A DNA stretch of 64,000 nucleotides from Daedaleopsis sinensis (Eukaryota > Basidiomycota > Agaricomycetes > Polyporales > Polyporaceae): assembly GCA_033807695.1 (NCBI GenBank), contig CM066307.1, forward strand, positions 2,046,001 through 2,110,000, in the 5' to 3' direction. Position numbers and translations under genes: made by a program. Numbering within the stretch: position 1 is the first letter of the stretch; the number at the start of each line of letters is the position of its first letter. Below, in pieces: positions 48,121 to 60,237 of the stretch. The notes beneath the pieces were generated by a model. The model worked only from the letters and a program-made list of their open reading frames with translations, was not told where the DNA came from and did no database searches.

Positions 48121-51100
48121 TGGGCGGCGCAGGTACCCCCTCGGATACGCCGCAGACGCGTTTCCTAAGGACAGCACCGTGCATTCGGGCGTAGCGCATC
48201 CGGGTTGCGATCGCGCGCGGGCGGCTCCACGGGGCGCCCCCCAATTCCCTAGCGTCCTGCGCGACTCATCGTCCACATCGACGTCGACGCTCTGCCGCTG
48301 CTGGACTGGAAGAGAAGAGGAGGCCATCGAGCTGTCCTACAGGATAGCGGGCGGTGCGCCCGGCCGGCGGAGACTGCACAGAGAGAAGTGCGATTCATGG
48401 AGACGAGCGCAGCGGGCATCGGTGTTTCCCAGTCTGCAACGCACACCCTCGGTCAAGGGGTCATCACCGGCCGCTCGAATCTCACGGTGGTGTACTTTTA
48501 CACCCTCTCTGCGACTCCGCTCGATCTGATCACAAAGCTGACACTGCGCGAACAGTATTGATTTTGTCGCCGCTCTTGGGGAGAACAAGTTTGACGGCAT
48601 CCAGGCCTAGGTCTCATTCTGAGTGCACCCGCGTCCCGAGATATGTATCCAAGATAACCGAAGCCGCCGTCACTCCTCTTATGCCTCCGAGCTGCGTCAG
48701 CTTACCTGCGCTAGCGTTCACGACCAACCTCTTCGGCCGCTATATGTGCTCGAATGGCGCACGAGAAGGACTGGAAGATTAAATGAAGAACTCAGAAGCC
48801 TACAGGCAACGTTATCCATGGGTCTGGCCGAGGATTGAAGTATTTAGTGACTCACTGTTTGCTCACTGTCGTACCTGAACCATTCTCAATGTCAGATTCG
48901 AGGGTACGAGTTACAGCTAGAGACGGACATGCGCGTCTACTTACCTGCCGCTTGACGGAAACCTATCCGCGTAGTTTGTTGGACTCCGTCGCGAGCATGG
49001 CATCTTATCCGGACCCAGAGCAGGAGTGTTGTGTACCTACCAAGCGGAGGAGTCGATGGCCGTAGAGAGGCCCTCCCCGAAGGCACTCATCTCCTGGCCG
49101 AGGAGCCCGCACTCACTACATGCCGAAATCGGGACAGAACAGCAACAGTCTAAGCAAGAGGGGCCCTCGACGGCGAAAAGCGAGACCAGCGGCCGAGGAC
49201 GCCCTTCGTCCGCTGCAAGCATTGAAGCCGAAGCAGCGCCCTTCCTGCACTTCGATTAATATTACTCACCTGCTTCCTTACACGCGCGCGCGCCTCCCGA
49301 CCGACGCCCGAGAACGGACGGCCGATGCCGCGTTCTGCGCGCGGGCTCCCCGAGCGTCGATGGCAGCCCCTTCGAAATCGGACTGCAGGCGAGTAAGTAC
49401 GGCCTGCAGAAGCCTTCGCACACGCGAGGCGCGGCCCCGGGGATGTGGGGCGTGGAAGCTTGGTACAAGTACGCCCCGGGCGCCGGGCGCCGGGTGCCGG
49501 ACGGGGAGCACGCCGCCGCGAGGACGGTCACGGTCACGGTCGTCCTGGTCCTGGTCGCGGTCGCCGATGGCAGCAAGAGAGTGGCCGCAAGCTACAACGG
49601 CGTGAACGTGCGAGAAATCGCGCGCGTGATCGTCGTGCGCGCGTCCGACCGTTCGACGGCGCTGCGTGCTTGCGAATTTCGAAAGGTCGCCGCGCTGCAG
49701 ATGCACACCCCACTTCCCTGGCGCGGTACGAGTACGAGAAACCGTGCGCCGGACCAGGATCGTCCATGTCGTTGGCCAGTTCGATGGTACTGACATGACT
49801 CGGATGGCGTGTTGAGCGGTTGCCGTATGTGCCTCTGTCGGAAAGGAGAGTGTAGCCGGACTGGCAGCCGCAGATGCACGCCTTCCTCGCGGCCGGCGCC
49901 CATAGACGACGCATAACAATGTCATGCATGGCGTCACAGGAGCAGGGGCTGAGCTTCGTGTACACCCCCCACCCCCGCGGGTTCGGTAAATGGCTTTAAA
50001 TTTGCAGTCGCGCGAGGGAGCGAGCGCGGGGGCCGCGCGCAGAGAGCGGGCGAGCGACGTCTCCGCGCAACGACCGCCGGGCCGGGCACGCGGCCAACGT
50101 GTAGCCTTCAAGCTTCAACATAACGTCAATATTCGACGGTCGACGGCCTACTCGAGCGGGTCCAATCCGTCCGGGTTCTCCCACTTGCTGGACTCGTCTC
50201 GCGCTCGCGTTCGCGACGTCTTATGCGCGCCGGGCCGCGCTGCGTATGTGCACCCCAAGGCTTGCTCCATTTACGCGCCGCACCGCGTCGACGATCCTGG
50301 CGGGCAGCGTGGACAGGCACTGATACCGCAGCTCGAGGCTGGAAGACCGTATGAAGGACGCGAAGGGCCGTGGACAACGTCCAGTGCACAATACAAGCGT
50401 GCACATGCACAGTCCAAGTACGGAGCAGACACAACTTGGACGGAGCAGATAGCAGACCAGCCACCAGTGCGAGGGACGCGGATGCCGAGGTGCCCGAGCG
50501 GCACGGCGTATCTGGGTCCCGACATAGACAGCTGCCTATAGCTACAAGCGATCCTGCGCGTTGGACTTTCGACGGTGGACGTTCAATGTTGGACGTTGGA
50601 CCCTTGATTTGGTGCAATGCACTGATTGGGATCATTGGGTACGTGTGGCTGCGGACAGCGGGGCCACCGTCGGCGCTGTGCTTCCCGGCGGAAGCGTCTG
50701 CCCGGGCTGCGTCCGCCATGTCCGTCTCGGCGGTGGTCCAGCTGCAGGTGGACCAGCACCGACCAGTAGAGACCGCTGCAACTGTACGTTCGATGCGGCC
50801 GCAGGCCCTCTCGCGAACGACCGATGATTGATGAACGGTACACGCAGTGTCAGGCGCACACCGCAGTGGCTTCGGGCTCGAGGGACGCTGTTCGCTGTTC
50901 AAGTTCGCGGACATGAATGCTGCACTGGCAATGTCGAACGTGGAATGGATGACGGACGGGCAGGCGCACGCCGGGCGCAAACGCTGTGCTCCAGACGGCC
51001 CAGGGCTTGCAGAAGGACTTGCAAGGGCGACAGGAGACAGCACCGAGAGCAGCTGCAGCTGGCGATTGGCTCGCGATTGCCCGACACAGAGCGCCCAGCG

Positions 51101-52475
51101 TTCCAGAAAGCGAGCGCGAGCGAGTGCTGTGACTGCTGTCTCGTCGGGAATGGGGCGGCAGACGTAGGGGCGGCAACGGAGACGGACTTCCATCGAGATC
51201 GCACGTACGCGCCAGTGCCCACTGCCGCTGTACGTACCTCGCGGTTCCTGAGGCCTGACGCCCGAAACTTTGAAGCCTGAGTATATGCGAGCCCGCTCGC
51301 TCGAATGGATGCTGCTTTTTCGCCAAGACCGCAGCTGTAGCGCTACAGCCAGGCACGGCAGCTACCGGTCACTGGGCACTGGTTCTAGTCCTAAGAGGGG
51401 GCCGAGCAGCGTCGTGCCCACAGCTCGGATGTCGAACGCGAGGAGGAGGAGAGGAGAAGAAGGACTCGGAGATCGACTGCTCCCGGGGCTATCCTGAGGG
51501 CCGCTACGAGCACGAGGACGAGCGGACTTGGATGGAGCGTGGAGGGCCGCAGACTCAGCTGCAAAAGCCAGGGGAGGGGGCGTAGGGCGAGCAGAACCGC
51601 GGCGACGATCGTGTCGATGTCGATGGAGCAGGGTGCACTGCGGGGGTCTGAGTCCAAGGCGGAGCCGCGGGCGAGATCTGCTATCGGGAGAGGGCGAGCG
51701 TCGATAGCCGATACCCATGCGCGGGGCTCCAGGGACGAGGTGGCACGGAGGGGGGTCAGGTCATGCGTCGGGGCAGAAACGTCATACCTGAGCTCGAGGT
51801 CCTGGGAGCGTGTTCATCGAAAGGCGGCCGGGCACCGCGGCAAACGCTGTTCGCAGCTCAGTAGTCAGATCTTGGAGCAAGGGGTCCTCGAGGTCATCCG
51901 GACGTCCAAGAGCTGACGCGCTGGGGGCGGGTGCAGTGGCGAGCGCAGCCTCGACGACGGCCGGGGGCCGGTGTTCATCCCGTGCCAGGTTCACCATTGG
52001 TTCTGGAGCCAGGAGTATGACCACGAGTGCGTGGGACGGCGGCGGGTGGTGAGCGGCTTTCATTGTGTGCAGCTGTGATCTTTGCAATTGCAACTGGGGC
52101 GCGGACATTGAGCGACGGCAGCAGCTGCAGAATCCTGGCAGATCAGCGCAGTTTTCCACTGCGATGGGCGATATAGCGCATGCATGTGGTGAGAGCGGGC
52201 CTAGGGAGTCGACGAAGCTTCTTCACGACACACGATCATGGCGTTATCTCGACTATGTATGCCATGTGTTCGGGAGGTACGACTCTGGTGCGTTGGTAGC
52301 TCAGACTGCCAGAAGCACTTCCCCAGCAGTTAGAAACATAACGTTGATAACTTGTAGAGCTCACATCGGTGTCCCGTCCAATATCTGAGGATGAAGAATC
52401 AATGTCGCCGTCGCGACGGGAGGAAAGGTGCTTACCAGAAGACGGCGAAGGCTAAGCCGTACTTATCCCCGATGT
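48121..52475. repeat. Left arm of a large imperfect inverted repeat
   Basis: Read on the minus strand, this segment matches 58945-63645 on the plus strand from end to end with many indels and substitutions. Anchors: GCGTAGCGCATCCGGGTTGC near 48190 against its complement near 63550; GTAGAGAGGCCCTCCCCGAA near 49062 against about 62768; the block near 49650-49700 (GCGTCCGACCGTTCGACGGC) against about 62200; ATGTCGCCGTCGCGACGGGA near 52402 against about 59040. Composition is strongly GC-rich. On the minus strand a conserved coding-like piece reads MSAFGEGLSTAIDSSAW before a GTAGGT donor. Long open frames in this arm are otherwise of the kind GC-rich DNA gives by chance. Confidence 0.75.
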
Positions 52476-53268
52476 CACGGTCACAGATTCAGAAATATTC
52501 AGAGCTCGGCTCGCCCGTCCCGCCGTGAGCGCTCAGATTCAGAGAACAGAGAACATGATACGTAGACGCCCTACGGAACTTCCACTTCTCGGTGCGTACG
52601 GCAATGTCGCCCCCTTAGCCCCGTAAGTACCCACACGACAACTATATTCGATGGCGGAGACACTGAAGCATACGACGATAACAGGCATATGAATCTGCTC
52701 TTAAGCTCGAAGTGCTGGGTCGTGAAGAACTTGAACATCCTCAGCACGTTTTGGATCAGACTCAGCGACACTACCGTATAGTACGGTGAATAGGATCCAT
52801 GCAGATGTCACCTTGCAGGACTCGTTGAGGTTTTGAACACGCATGGTGGAACGGGCGAGCCGAGCTCTGTGACCGTGATGGATTTGAAATCGGAGGTACG
52901 TACTAGGGTGTCTCTATCAAACCACCCCAGACGTCTGAATAGCTGCGGTGGTGGGATGCGAGCTACTACCACGACGAATGAATACGAGACCAGCTCATAT
53001 TATTGCACCCGTTGCGCACGCGCTGATATGAGTATCAGCGCATGCGACGGGCGCACTGATCTGTATCAGTGTCTTTGCCAGTGGGGAGGCTTGCAAGTCC
53101 GAACGGCTCAAAAACCGCGGAACTTGCAAGCCCAACGGTGTAGACGGCTCTGCGGCCTGTTGTCCCTTCTAGGCTGAGCGTGCTCCCGGGTTGGATCCTT
53201 CCCTCCTCCCTCCACTTCCCTCAGCTAGTACACCTGAAGCTAGCAACACTGCTAGTTTGCTTGCTTAC
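52476..53268. other. Spacer between the left arm and T2
   Basis: No coding segment recognised apart from the last 100 nt, which duplicate the leader of T1. Confidence 0.45.
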
Positions 53269-55480
53269 ATGTGGAGCTACTCGTCGCAACGTTGGCTGAG
53301 TATCGCACTGCTGCTGTGGCAATTCCACGAGTGCGCCGCCAACTTCACATTCACCTATAGCGAAGCTACGCAGTGCGACGACTTTGCGGTCTCATGGCAA
53401 GGTGCTCCATATTTGTCCCTCGAGGTCTGTCCCAGTGCTTACGATGTTGTTCTATAGGCGGGACAGGGCCCTTCCATCTCACTCTTGTACACGTAAGTAC
53501 TTTCCTTCACTCCTCCCTCGCGCTCATACGGAACGGCTCATAAAGCTCTGTAGGAATTTGGCACGACAAGGATCCTTGATATCCCCGACTCTTCCTTCAG
53601 CAACAACGATGGTACCTACAAGACGACGATGGTATTTCCGCAGGGAAATCGAATATTGGCTATCATGTCCGACTCGAGCGGGTTTGCATCCGGGGGCGTG
53701 TCGCCCATCATCACAGTGGGGAAGCAGATCGGCGGGACGCAGTGCAACGTCACAGATCCTGGTGAGGAATCTTGCCACGGACGCCTTATCAACCTCCTTG
53801 TAACGCAAGACCCCTCCCTTGCACATTCCAGGTGTGGCTTTCTTCTACGATAATGACGCTGGTGTATCTCAATGCCTGTACGTTCTCCATATATCTCTCG
53901 CTTCCAGTGTCTTATTCGCGCTTCCACTAGACCATACAAGTTCTACAACTACCCCGATGCCGTCCAGCCTATCACAATCAAGGTGCGTATGCGTCCACCC
54001 TCTCCGACAGCTAACTGAGATCGTCCACAGGGAGTAGTGCCCGGTGGGAAGTCGTTCATCTTGAACCCCGCGGACGGGGCACAAACATTTGAGTGGACGG
54101 CCGACGTCGCTGCGGGGACGACGGTAGCGATGTACATGGTGGATGCGCAGGGCCGCCAGGGTGGGGTCACCAACTTCATGACCGTCGGGATCTCGGACGT
54201 CAACCAATGCCTGGACAGTAATTCTCCCTCGTCTGTTGCGGATGCGCCCTCTATGACCTCTACGTCCACCCCGTCCGCTTCCACCACCTCCAACTCCGGA
54301 CTGCCGACCACGAGTACTACCGCACCTTCCGTGAGCCACCAAACGAGCCGCACGAACGTCGCAGCGATCGCGGGAGGCGTAGTCGGGGGAGTCGTCGGGC
54401 TCCTCGGCTTGCTCGCCTGGTTGTGCTCTCGTCGCCGTGGCCGCATCACTGCGTTCGGCGGTCGTATACTCGGCCGTCAGCCCGTGAAGGAAAAGATCGA
54501 CCTCGCGCAAGGCGATACCGACCATCCTCCACACGCAGTCGTCAGCCAGCCCGAATACGCGCCCTACAATGGCGACAACCCCGGCCCCTCTAGTACGGTG
54601 GCCTCCGCTCCCGCGTTCGTGGTCCGACGACCCTCCAGCTCCTCCGGCCTCGAATCTAACGACGATCCCCTTCCCAGCACGTCTGCACGCCTCCGCCCAG
54701 CATCTCATGGCGCCTCCACTGCGCTGTCCATCTCCACAGACGCATCCGTTGCACGCTCTGGACACAGCTCCGCGTCGAAGGAACTTAGTAGCGTGAAATC
54801 CGGCGGAGCGGGCCCGGGTGGCAAGGCGCAGCCCGACGCGCCCCAGTCCCCGCAGCGCCTGACCCGCTTTGTCCTCCACACCGACCTCGCAGACGTCCCT
54901 CCCCCGGGTCCGCCGCCGGTAGAAGAGGAGATCATCGAGCTCCCGCCGCAGTACACCGAGCGGGCCCCCATCGCGCAAGTGTCCCACGCGCCCTCCTCCT
55001 CCGAGTCCGGTAGATTCACCCAGCCTGAGAGGCTCTCGACCGCCAAGCCCGAGCCCGCGCCCGAGGAGTGACTAGTTAGTGACTAGTGACGACGCTGCAT
55101 GCTAGTGGCTGCTGGTGGTGGCTTCCCGGGCAAGTGCCGATCACCGTGACACCGTCCGCGTCCCGCAGTGCCCGCGGGCAGGACTGTCGGCAATGAGGAT
55201 AGACTTCGCGACCCGGACCGCCGAGCTTGCTCGCGGCGATCGGTTCGTTAGCACGACTCGGCGATGGGATACGGAGCATATTGACGGGGCACGCGGCCAG
55301 CGCCGGCGCAAGCCTCGAGGGTCGCAATCAACTTGTCTGTCGAGAACGCGGCCAGTCCTGCACACTCGTGATGTTAGCATGTGGCATTCGGCGTCCTCCG
55401 TACGCGTGTCCGAGTCAACCACATTGATTATGGATATCTTGCGGTATGCTCCGTTTGTATTGCGCAGACGCGTCCTGGAT
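53170..55480 (+). repeat. Direct repeat copy 2 (gene T2 with flanks)
   Basis: Counterpart of 45590-47880, same orientation. Similarity covers the leader, the gene and the 3' flank including GCGGTATGCTCCGTTTGT, then ends. Confidence 0.75.
53269..55071 (+). CDS. T2: paralog of T1, with a damaged splice acceptor
   Basis: Start MWSYSSQRWLSIALLLWQF at 53269; exon 1 ends at 53424, the same length as in T1. Extracellular domain (NFTFTYSEATQCDDFAVSWQ, FGTTRILDIPDSSFSNNDG, SDSSGFASGGVSPIITVGKQ), stalk (CLDSNSPSSVADAPSMTSTS), membrane helix (AIAGGVVGGVVGLLGLLAWL) followed by CSRRRGR, and tail ending LPPQYTERAPIA ... EPAPEE are all open. The 15-nt microexon of T1 is present at 53478-53492, but its acceptor, TCCAG in T1, is TCCAT here (53473-53477). 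Two in-frame TAGs at about 53455 and 53551 sit inside introns or at an acceptor and are not lesions by themselves. Loss of the acceptor would force skipping or a frame change unless another site is used, so function is doubtful. Confidence 0.65.
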
Positions 55481-57254
55481 GTTCAACGTTTTGTTCAACG
55501 TTCAACCGGTTGAATATCGGATTTCGTCTCCGACTTCAACTGCATCATGCCCCCGGCCGCGCAAGGACACCCGGCCGACTCGGAGGAAGCACACTGGAAG
55601 GCGACTCACTGGTACGCGCGTGGAAGCGGCCGCGGGGGACTGCGACAAGTTCCATACGTCTATCACCCCGCTGCCGCCGCGCCTCAGGCGAGTCCGACGA
55701 TAGATAGCCCGCCGCGCTCGCCGCCTCTCCACAACGTCAACCGCCCCGCTGTATACGTACTCATGGTAGCTCGTACACATGGTAGCTACCGGCTGGCGGG
55801 GTGGTACACAGCTGCCTGGTACACCGTACCGTCACACCGCCACCCACACGCGCAACTTGAAGATCTACGGAAGACACAGGCGTCGGGCATGCATAACGGT
55901 ATGAGCATCCGGATCCGACGGCCGCAACATCGGACGCGTCGACGCGTCTGGCCTGAGATGGAGACGCAGCGCCAGCGACGAGTACGTGCAGAGCTAGATG
56001 AACTCAGAAGATGAGAGGAGAGGTGAGGTGAATCTGCAGCTGTGCATGTGAATCGTGATCGACACCAGCAGCCGCGGCGAGCTCGGCAACTGAGGTCGTT
56101 CGCCGTTCGGCACACGAACAACGTCACACGTCACGATGTGACCCCGTCCAGCTAACTTAAGTGGCTTGAACGTTTGAACCGTAGCGCCGTTCACGCGCAC
56201 GATCGGGCTGCGGCGTCGATTGCGATTGTGCGTTCCACATGTACAATACTTAAACTGGTACGACGGCGAATGCACGATCGGGATTCGGAATTCGGGATTC
56301 GGGCTGGGCTAGGCCCAAGAACGTTAACGTTAACGTTGTCGTCGACGTCGGCCTCGGAACCTCGGACGCTCGGACGCCCGGAACGGGAACGGGAACGGAA
56401 AATCTATAGGGCTAGGGCTAGGGATATCGGGATATACGGTGCAGCTGGCACGGATGGATGGATGGGATGGATGGGATTACGCAAAACACGGGCGACCGGT
56501 ACAGTACTGGTGCAACAAACAGCTTAAGGAGCGGCGGGAGAACTCGAACGAGGGATGGTCGGTGGTCGATAGTCTCCAAGTGTATAGATCTAGTAGTAGA
56601 GGGGGCGATACGTATACAGCGCGTCCGGTGACAGTGACAGTCGCGGTCAACCCCCGGCCTCAGAACAGAACAGAACAGAACAGACGCTCTGAGGCGGGAA
56701 CGGGGGCGGGAACACGACGGCCACGAACCGAACGCGGACGCATACAGTAACATGAGGAGGCGGGAGGGGAAGAATACGGATACGGATACGGACGCGAACT
56801 GGGGGCTTTTGCGCGGCCGGCCGAGACGAGACGGGACGGGACGGCCGGGACAAAAAACAGGAGAGGGAGAGGGAGAGGGAGGGGTGCGACACGGACCGGG
56901 GAATTCGAATATTGTTCAGCGTTTCAACGTTTCAACGTCCAGGACTCAGAACCCGCGCGATAGGGATAGGGAAGGGAAGAGGAGAGCGGAGAGCGGAGAG
57001 CACACACACAGACGACGACGACGACGCTTTTCTGCCGCAACGCAACGCAACGGGCTCGGACCGAGAACGACGTGACCGGGCCCCGTCCAACAGGGGCGGG
57101 CGGGGCAGGGGCCGATCGCCCTCCGTGTACGGCGAGCGGAGGACCGAGGCGTTGTTCGGGAGCGGCGATGGGGATCGCCCGCTTCGCTCAGAGGAAGACT
57201 GGAGCAGGGAAGGGAAGGGGAGACGGACGGTCAGCGAGCGAGCGCGCATGCGAA
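55072..57254. other. GC-rich spacer with simple repeats
   Basis: The first 400 nt duplicate the T1 flank. The rest has no supportable gene. It holds many short tandem motifs: GGAACG units (about 56380-56400), GGGCTA (about 56408-56425), GGATGGATGG (about 56452-56475), ACAGA units (about 56664-56684), TACGGA (about 56775-56790), GGGACG (about 56830-56845), GAGAGG (about 56862-56882) and GAC (about 57013-57030). Confidence 0.5.
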
Positions 57255-57946
57255 TCACCCGAGAGAGAGAGACGCACTGGGGATGCAGCCGATCGAGATG
57301 AGCGTGCCGTGGCTGTTGTTCTCGCAGCAGACGGTGTGCGCGGAGCTGTGGACACGTCAAGTCCGGGCCCAGTCAGCATACGCTCATAGGGGGCACCACC
57401 ATGCATGCGAATCGCTGCTCACCAGGTCCCGCCCCCGACACCGACGGCGGTGATGGGGGAGCAGCCGAGGCCGACCAAGGCGTTGACATCCTTGAGGACG
57501 ATGCCGAGGAGGCCGAGGAGGGTCGAGGCACCGGGGGCGCTGGCCTTCTCGACGGTGTTGCAGCACTGGACGGGGCCGGTCGTGCACTGGCTCGGCGGCG
57601 GGGTGCCCGACGGCTTGGACCGCTTCGCCTCTGTGTGCAGATGGTGTCAGTGTACGTTCGAGCAGAACAGACCAATAAGTTTTCGATTAGGCGATGCGGG
57701 CTGCGGGCCGCGCAACGGACACGCCGGCGCAGATCATTGCTGGGCGCGTGCACACGGCACGGCAGGAAACGACGAGGGGGCGAGTGGACACGTACGTTCG
57801 ACGGCCGTGGGCGCGTTGCGGTAGAGCCTGCGGGGGGCGCGCGGGGGCAGGCCGCGGGCGAGGCGTTCGCCGTTCGTGTTGAAGGTGGCGGCCTGCACGG
57901 TCGCGACGATGAGCGCGAGGATGAAGAGGACGATGGTGGACTTCAT
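57255..57946 (-). CDS. Class I hydrophobin
   Basis: Secreted amphipathic protein that coats aerial hyphae and fruit-body surfaces. Three exons (57946-57796, 57630-57423, 57345-57255) join in frame to 149 residues. Signal peptide [20 protein letters not shown]; then a basic linker and the eight-cysteine pattern: [36 protein letters not shown] and ISIGC. The spacing C-x6-CC-x(about 30)-C ... C-x4-CC-x(about 11)-C is that of class I. The C-terminal tail after the last Cys (IPSASLSLG) is longer than the usual two or three residues, so the exact stop could differ. It lies in the spacer of the inverted repeat, pointing away from the right arm. Confidence 0.9.
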
Positions 57947-58944
57947 GGCGGGCAGGCGAGATGGGCGGCCGCAAGGAGGAGCTCGGGACGGTAGGACGGC
58001 GGGCGGGCAGGGAGCGTGGGCGCGGGGGACGGAGACGGGGAACGGGTGAGTCGCAGAGAGGACGGCGAGGGGAGGAGGAGGCTTATATAAAGCGGGCGCG
58101 CCAAAGGAGGGAAATTGATGACGCGCGGAGGGGACGAGGAGGAGGGTCAGGATGGGGCGCGTTTTGGGAGGCCCGGCAGTGTGCGGCAGGCGAATGAATG
58201 GGCGGAGGAGACGAGATGTGCGGCGGTCAGTGGCTCCTCGGACACCGGCGTTCGAATCCATCTCGACAGCTTCCCGCCCTTCTATCCCCGTCCTTGATTC
58301 CTTCTCCCCTCGCCCCGCCCTCTTTCTGCCCCTTGTCACAGCACACGTCGAGGGGAGCAGAACAGTGCGCGCACACGCCCACTCCTCGACCGCGAACACG
58401 ACTTGAGCTTGAAGAACGAGAGCTGGGGCATCCCGCGGCCGCACTGATCGCGTGTTTCTGGCAGACAGCGCATACGACGATGAGATAATGATCGTGCGAA
58501 CGCTCTCTTCCCGGGCAGAATCAGGGTGGCACTGGACGTTGCGGAGCGCCCGTGCGGCGGCATGCTGTCAACTCTGCCAATCTTAGTCCTCCATCAGAGC
58601 GCGCCTTCGACGGGGTCTGAGAGACGTACCGAGGAACGCTCGGCATCCTTCCAGTTCTCGTAAGTACTTGCACAGGCAGTCGTCGACTACAACCGCAGCA
58701 GAGCGCACGCCAGCACGCCTAACTTCGTGGCCAACAGCTTGTCTCCGAAATGCCGTCGTGTATGACGATGCCGACTCTTGGAGCTGGAGCTGAAACCTGC
58801 CTCTGATCTCTCGGCGAGTCCGCGTGGACCCGGGCCCAGGTCGCGCGCGCGACGAGTATCAAGCGAAGACGCATTTTACGCGGAGATTGCGGGAAGCCTG
58901 CTCAATATTCAATGTTCATCAATGCTTATGTAATACCACTTCCT
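57947..58944. other. Hydrophobin upstream region
   Basis: About 1 kb up to the right arm; contains the TATA box at 58082-58089 and otherwise no feature that I can support. Confidence 0.5.
58082..58089 (-). promoter_or_regulatory. TATA box of the hydrophobin gene
   Basis: Reads TATATAAG on the minus strand, about 135 nt before the hydrophobin ATG at 57946, which fits a highly expressed developmental gene. Confidence 0.6.
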
Positions 58945-59765
58945 CCGAAGAAGATAAGTAAGGTTCGCGCGCGGCTCCACAACACCTACGGCTTCGCCGT
59001 CTTTTGGTCTCTTTTGGTAAGCACCTCTCCTCCCGTCGCGACGGCGACATTGGTTCTTCCTGAGCCCGCCATTAATGTGAACTCTACAAGGTATGAGCGT
59101 TTGAACGTTGAACGTTGAACGCTGCTACTGCCATTTTCCACAGGTACGGGGAAGCGCTACTCGAACTTCTGGCAGCAACGAACTGGAGTCGTACCTCCGA
59201 GCACACATGCATCGTCAAGATAACGCCATCGTGCGTCGTGTGCCGCACAGAAGCGTCGTCGACTCCGACGTCGACTCTCACCACCTGCGTGCGCGAGATC
59301 GCCCATCGCGGTGGGAAACCGCGCTGATCTGCCGGGATTCTGCAGCGCTGCCCTCGCTCAATGTCCGCGCCCCATCCCCATCCCCATCCCCAATGGCAAT
59401 GGCAATGGCAATTGCAAAGATCGATACCACAGCTGCCCAGTGCCCACCACCGCGAAAGCCGCTCACCGCCCGCCGCCGTCTCACGCACTCGTGGTCGTAC
59501 TCCAGACCCAATGGCCAATGGTAAACGTTTGAACGGTGAACCTGACACGGGTCGAGGCTGCCAGTGCAGCGCTCGCCACTGCCACTGCACCCGCCCTTCG
59601 AGCCTTCGCCTACGTACCCGTACCTCGATGGCCCCGCGAACAGCGTTTTCCGCGGCACCCGAGTCCCGAGTCCCGACAGCCTGCAGATGAAGACGCTCCC
59701 AGGACCGCAGGTATGACGCTGGGCTTCAACTCGACGCACGCAGATGGCCTCCCCGAGCTTCTCCC

Positions 59766-59789
59766 TGCGTGCGTGCGTGCGTGCGTGCG
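59766..59789. repeat. (TGCG)6 microsatellite
   Basis: Six perfect tandem TGCG units within the right arm, absent from the matching part of the left arm. Confidence 0.85.
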
Positions 59790-60163
59790 GTCTCGTCCCT
59801 GGAGCTGGAGTTGGAGCTGGAGCTGGGGCCCGCACCGATATCTACCATCTGACATCTGACATCGACGACCGCGCCCGCGATGGCCCTCTCTCGTCCGCGG
59901 CCCCGAGTCGGACGTCGAACGTCGAACGTGAACCCCGGGCCCGACCCGTGCACCACCGTGACTCTATCGACATCGACATCGACACCGCGGTTCGCGCGCC
60001 CCAGCCCCCTCCCTCCCCGGCTTCGGGTTCTTCACGAGTCTGCGTATGCGCATGCGGCCCTCCGAGTCCAAGCTCCATCCACGGCCGGCGGCCCTCGAGC
60101 TCAGGCTACCCCCGGGAGCAGTCGATCTCCGAGTCGTCCTAGGCATTCTCCGTTCCGTCCCAG

Positions 60164-60237
60164 TCTCCTCCTCCTCCTCCTCCTCCTCCTCCTCCTCCTC
60201 CTCCTCCTCCTTCTCCTCCTCCTTCTCCTCCTCCTCC
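60164..60237. repeat. (TCC)n microsatellite
   Basis: About 74 nt of nearly perfect TCC repeats, with two TTC interruptions. The left arm has only a short GAGGAGGAGGAG tract near 51440 at the matching position, so the tract expanded or shrank after duplication. Confidence 0.9.

Noticed and set aside
49278..51193. Long open frames on both strands of the inverted-repeat arms, some over 300 codons
   Set aside because: The DNA is strongly GC-rich, the frames overlap on both strands, show no domain, and indels between the two arms do not respect one frame over their length.
53440..53560. Two in-frame TAG codons in T2 read as nonsense mutations
   Set aside because: Comparison with T1 shows that the first lies inside the intron before the microexon and the second is itself the AG acceptor of the next intron (CTGCAG in T1). 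Only the lost TCCAG acceptor is a true lesion.
56400..56430. Telomere-like GGGCTA repeats
   Set aside because: Only two or three units among many other short tandem motifs, and not the fungal TTAGGG unit.
58245..58275. GTTCGAATCC resembling a tRNA T-loop
   Set aside because: The flanking bases do not form a T-stem and no acceptor, D or anticodon arm can be drawn.
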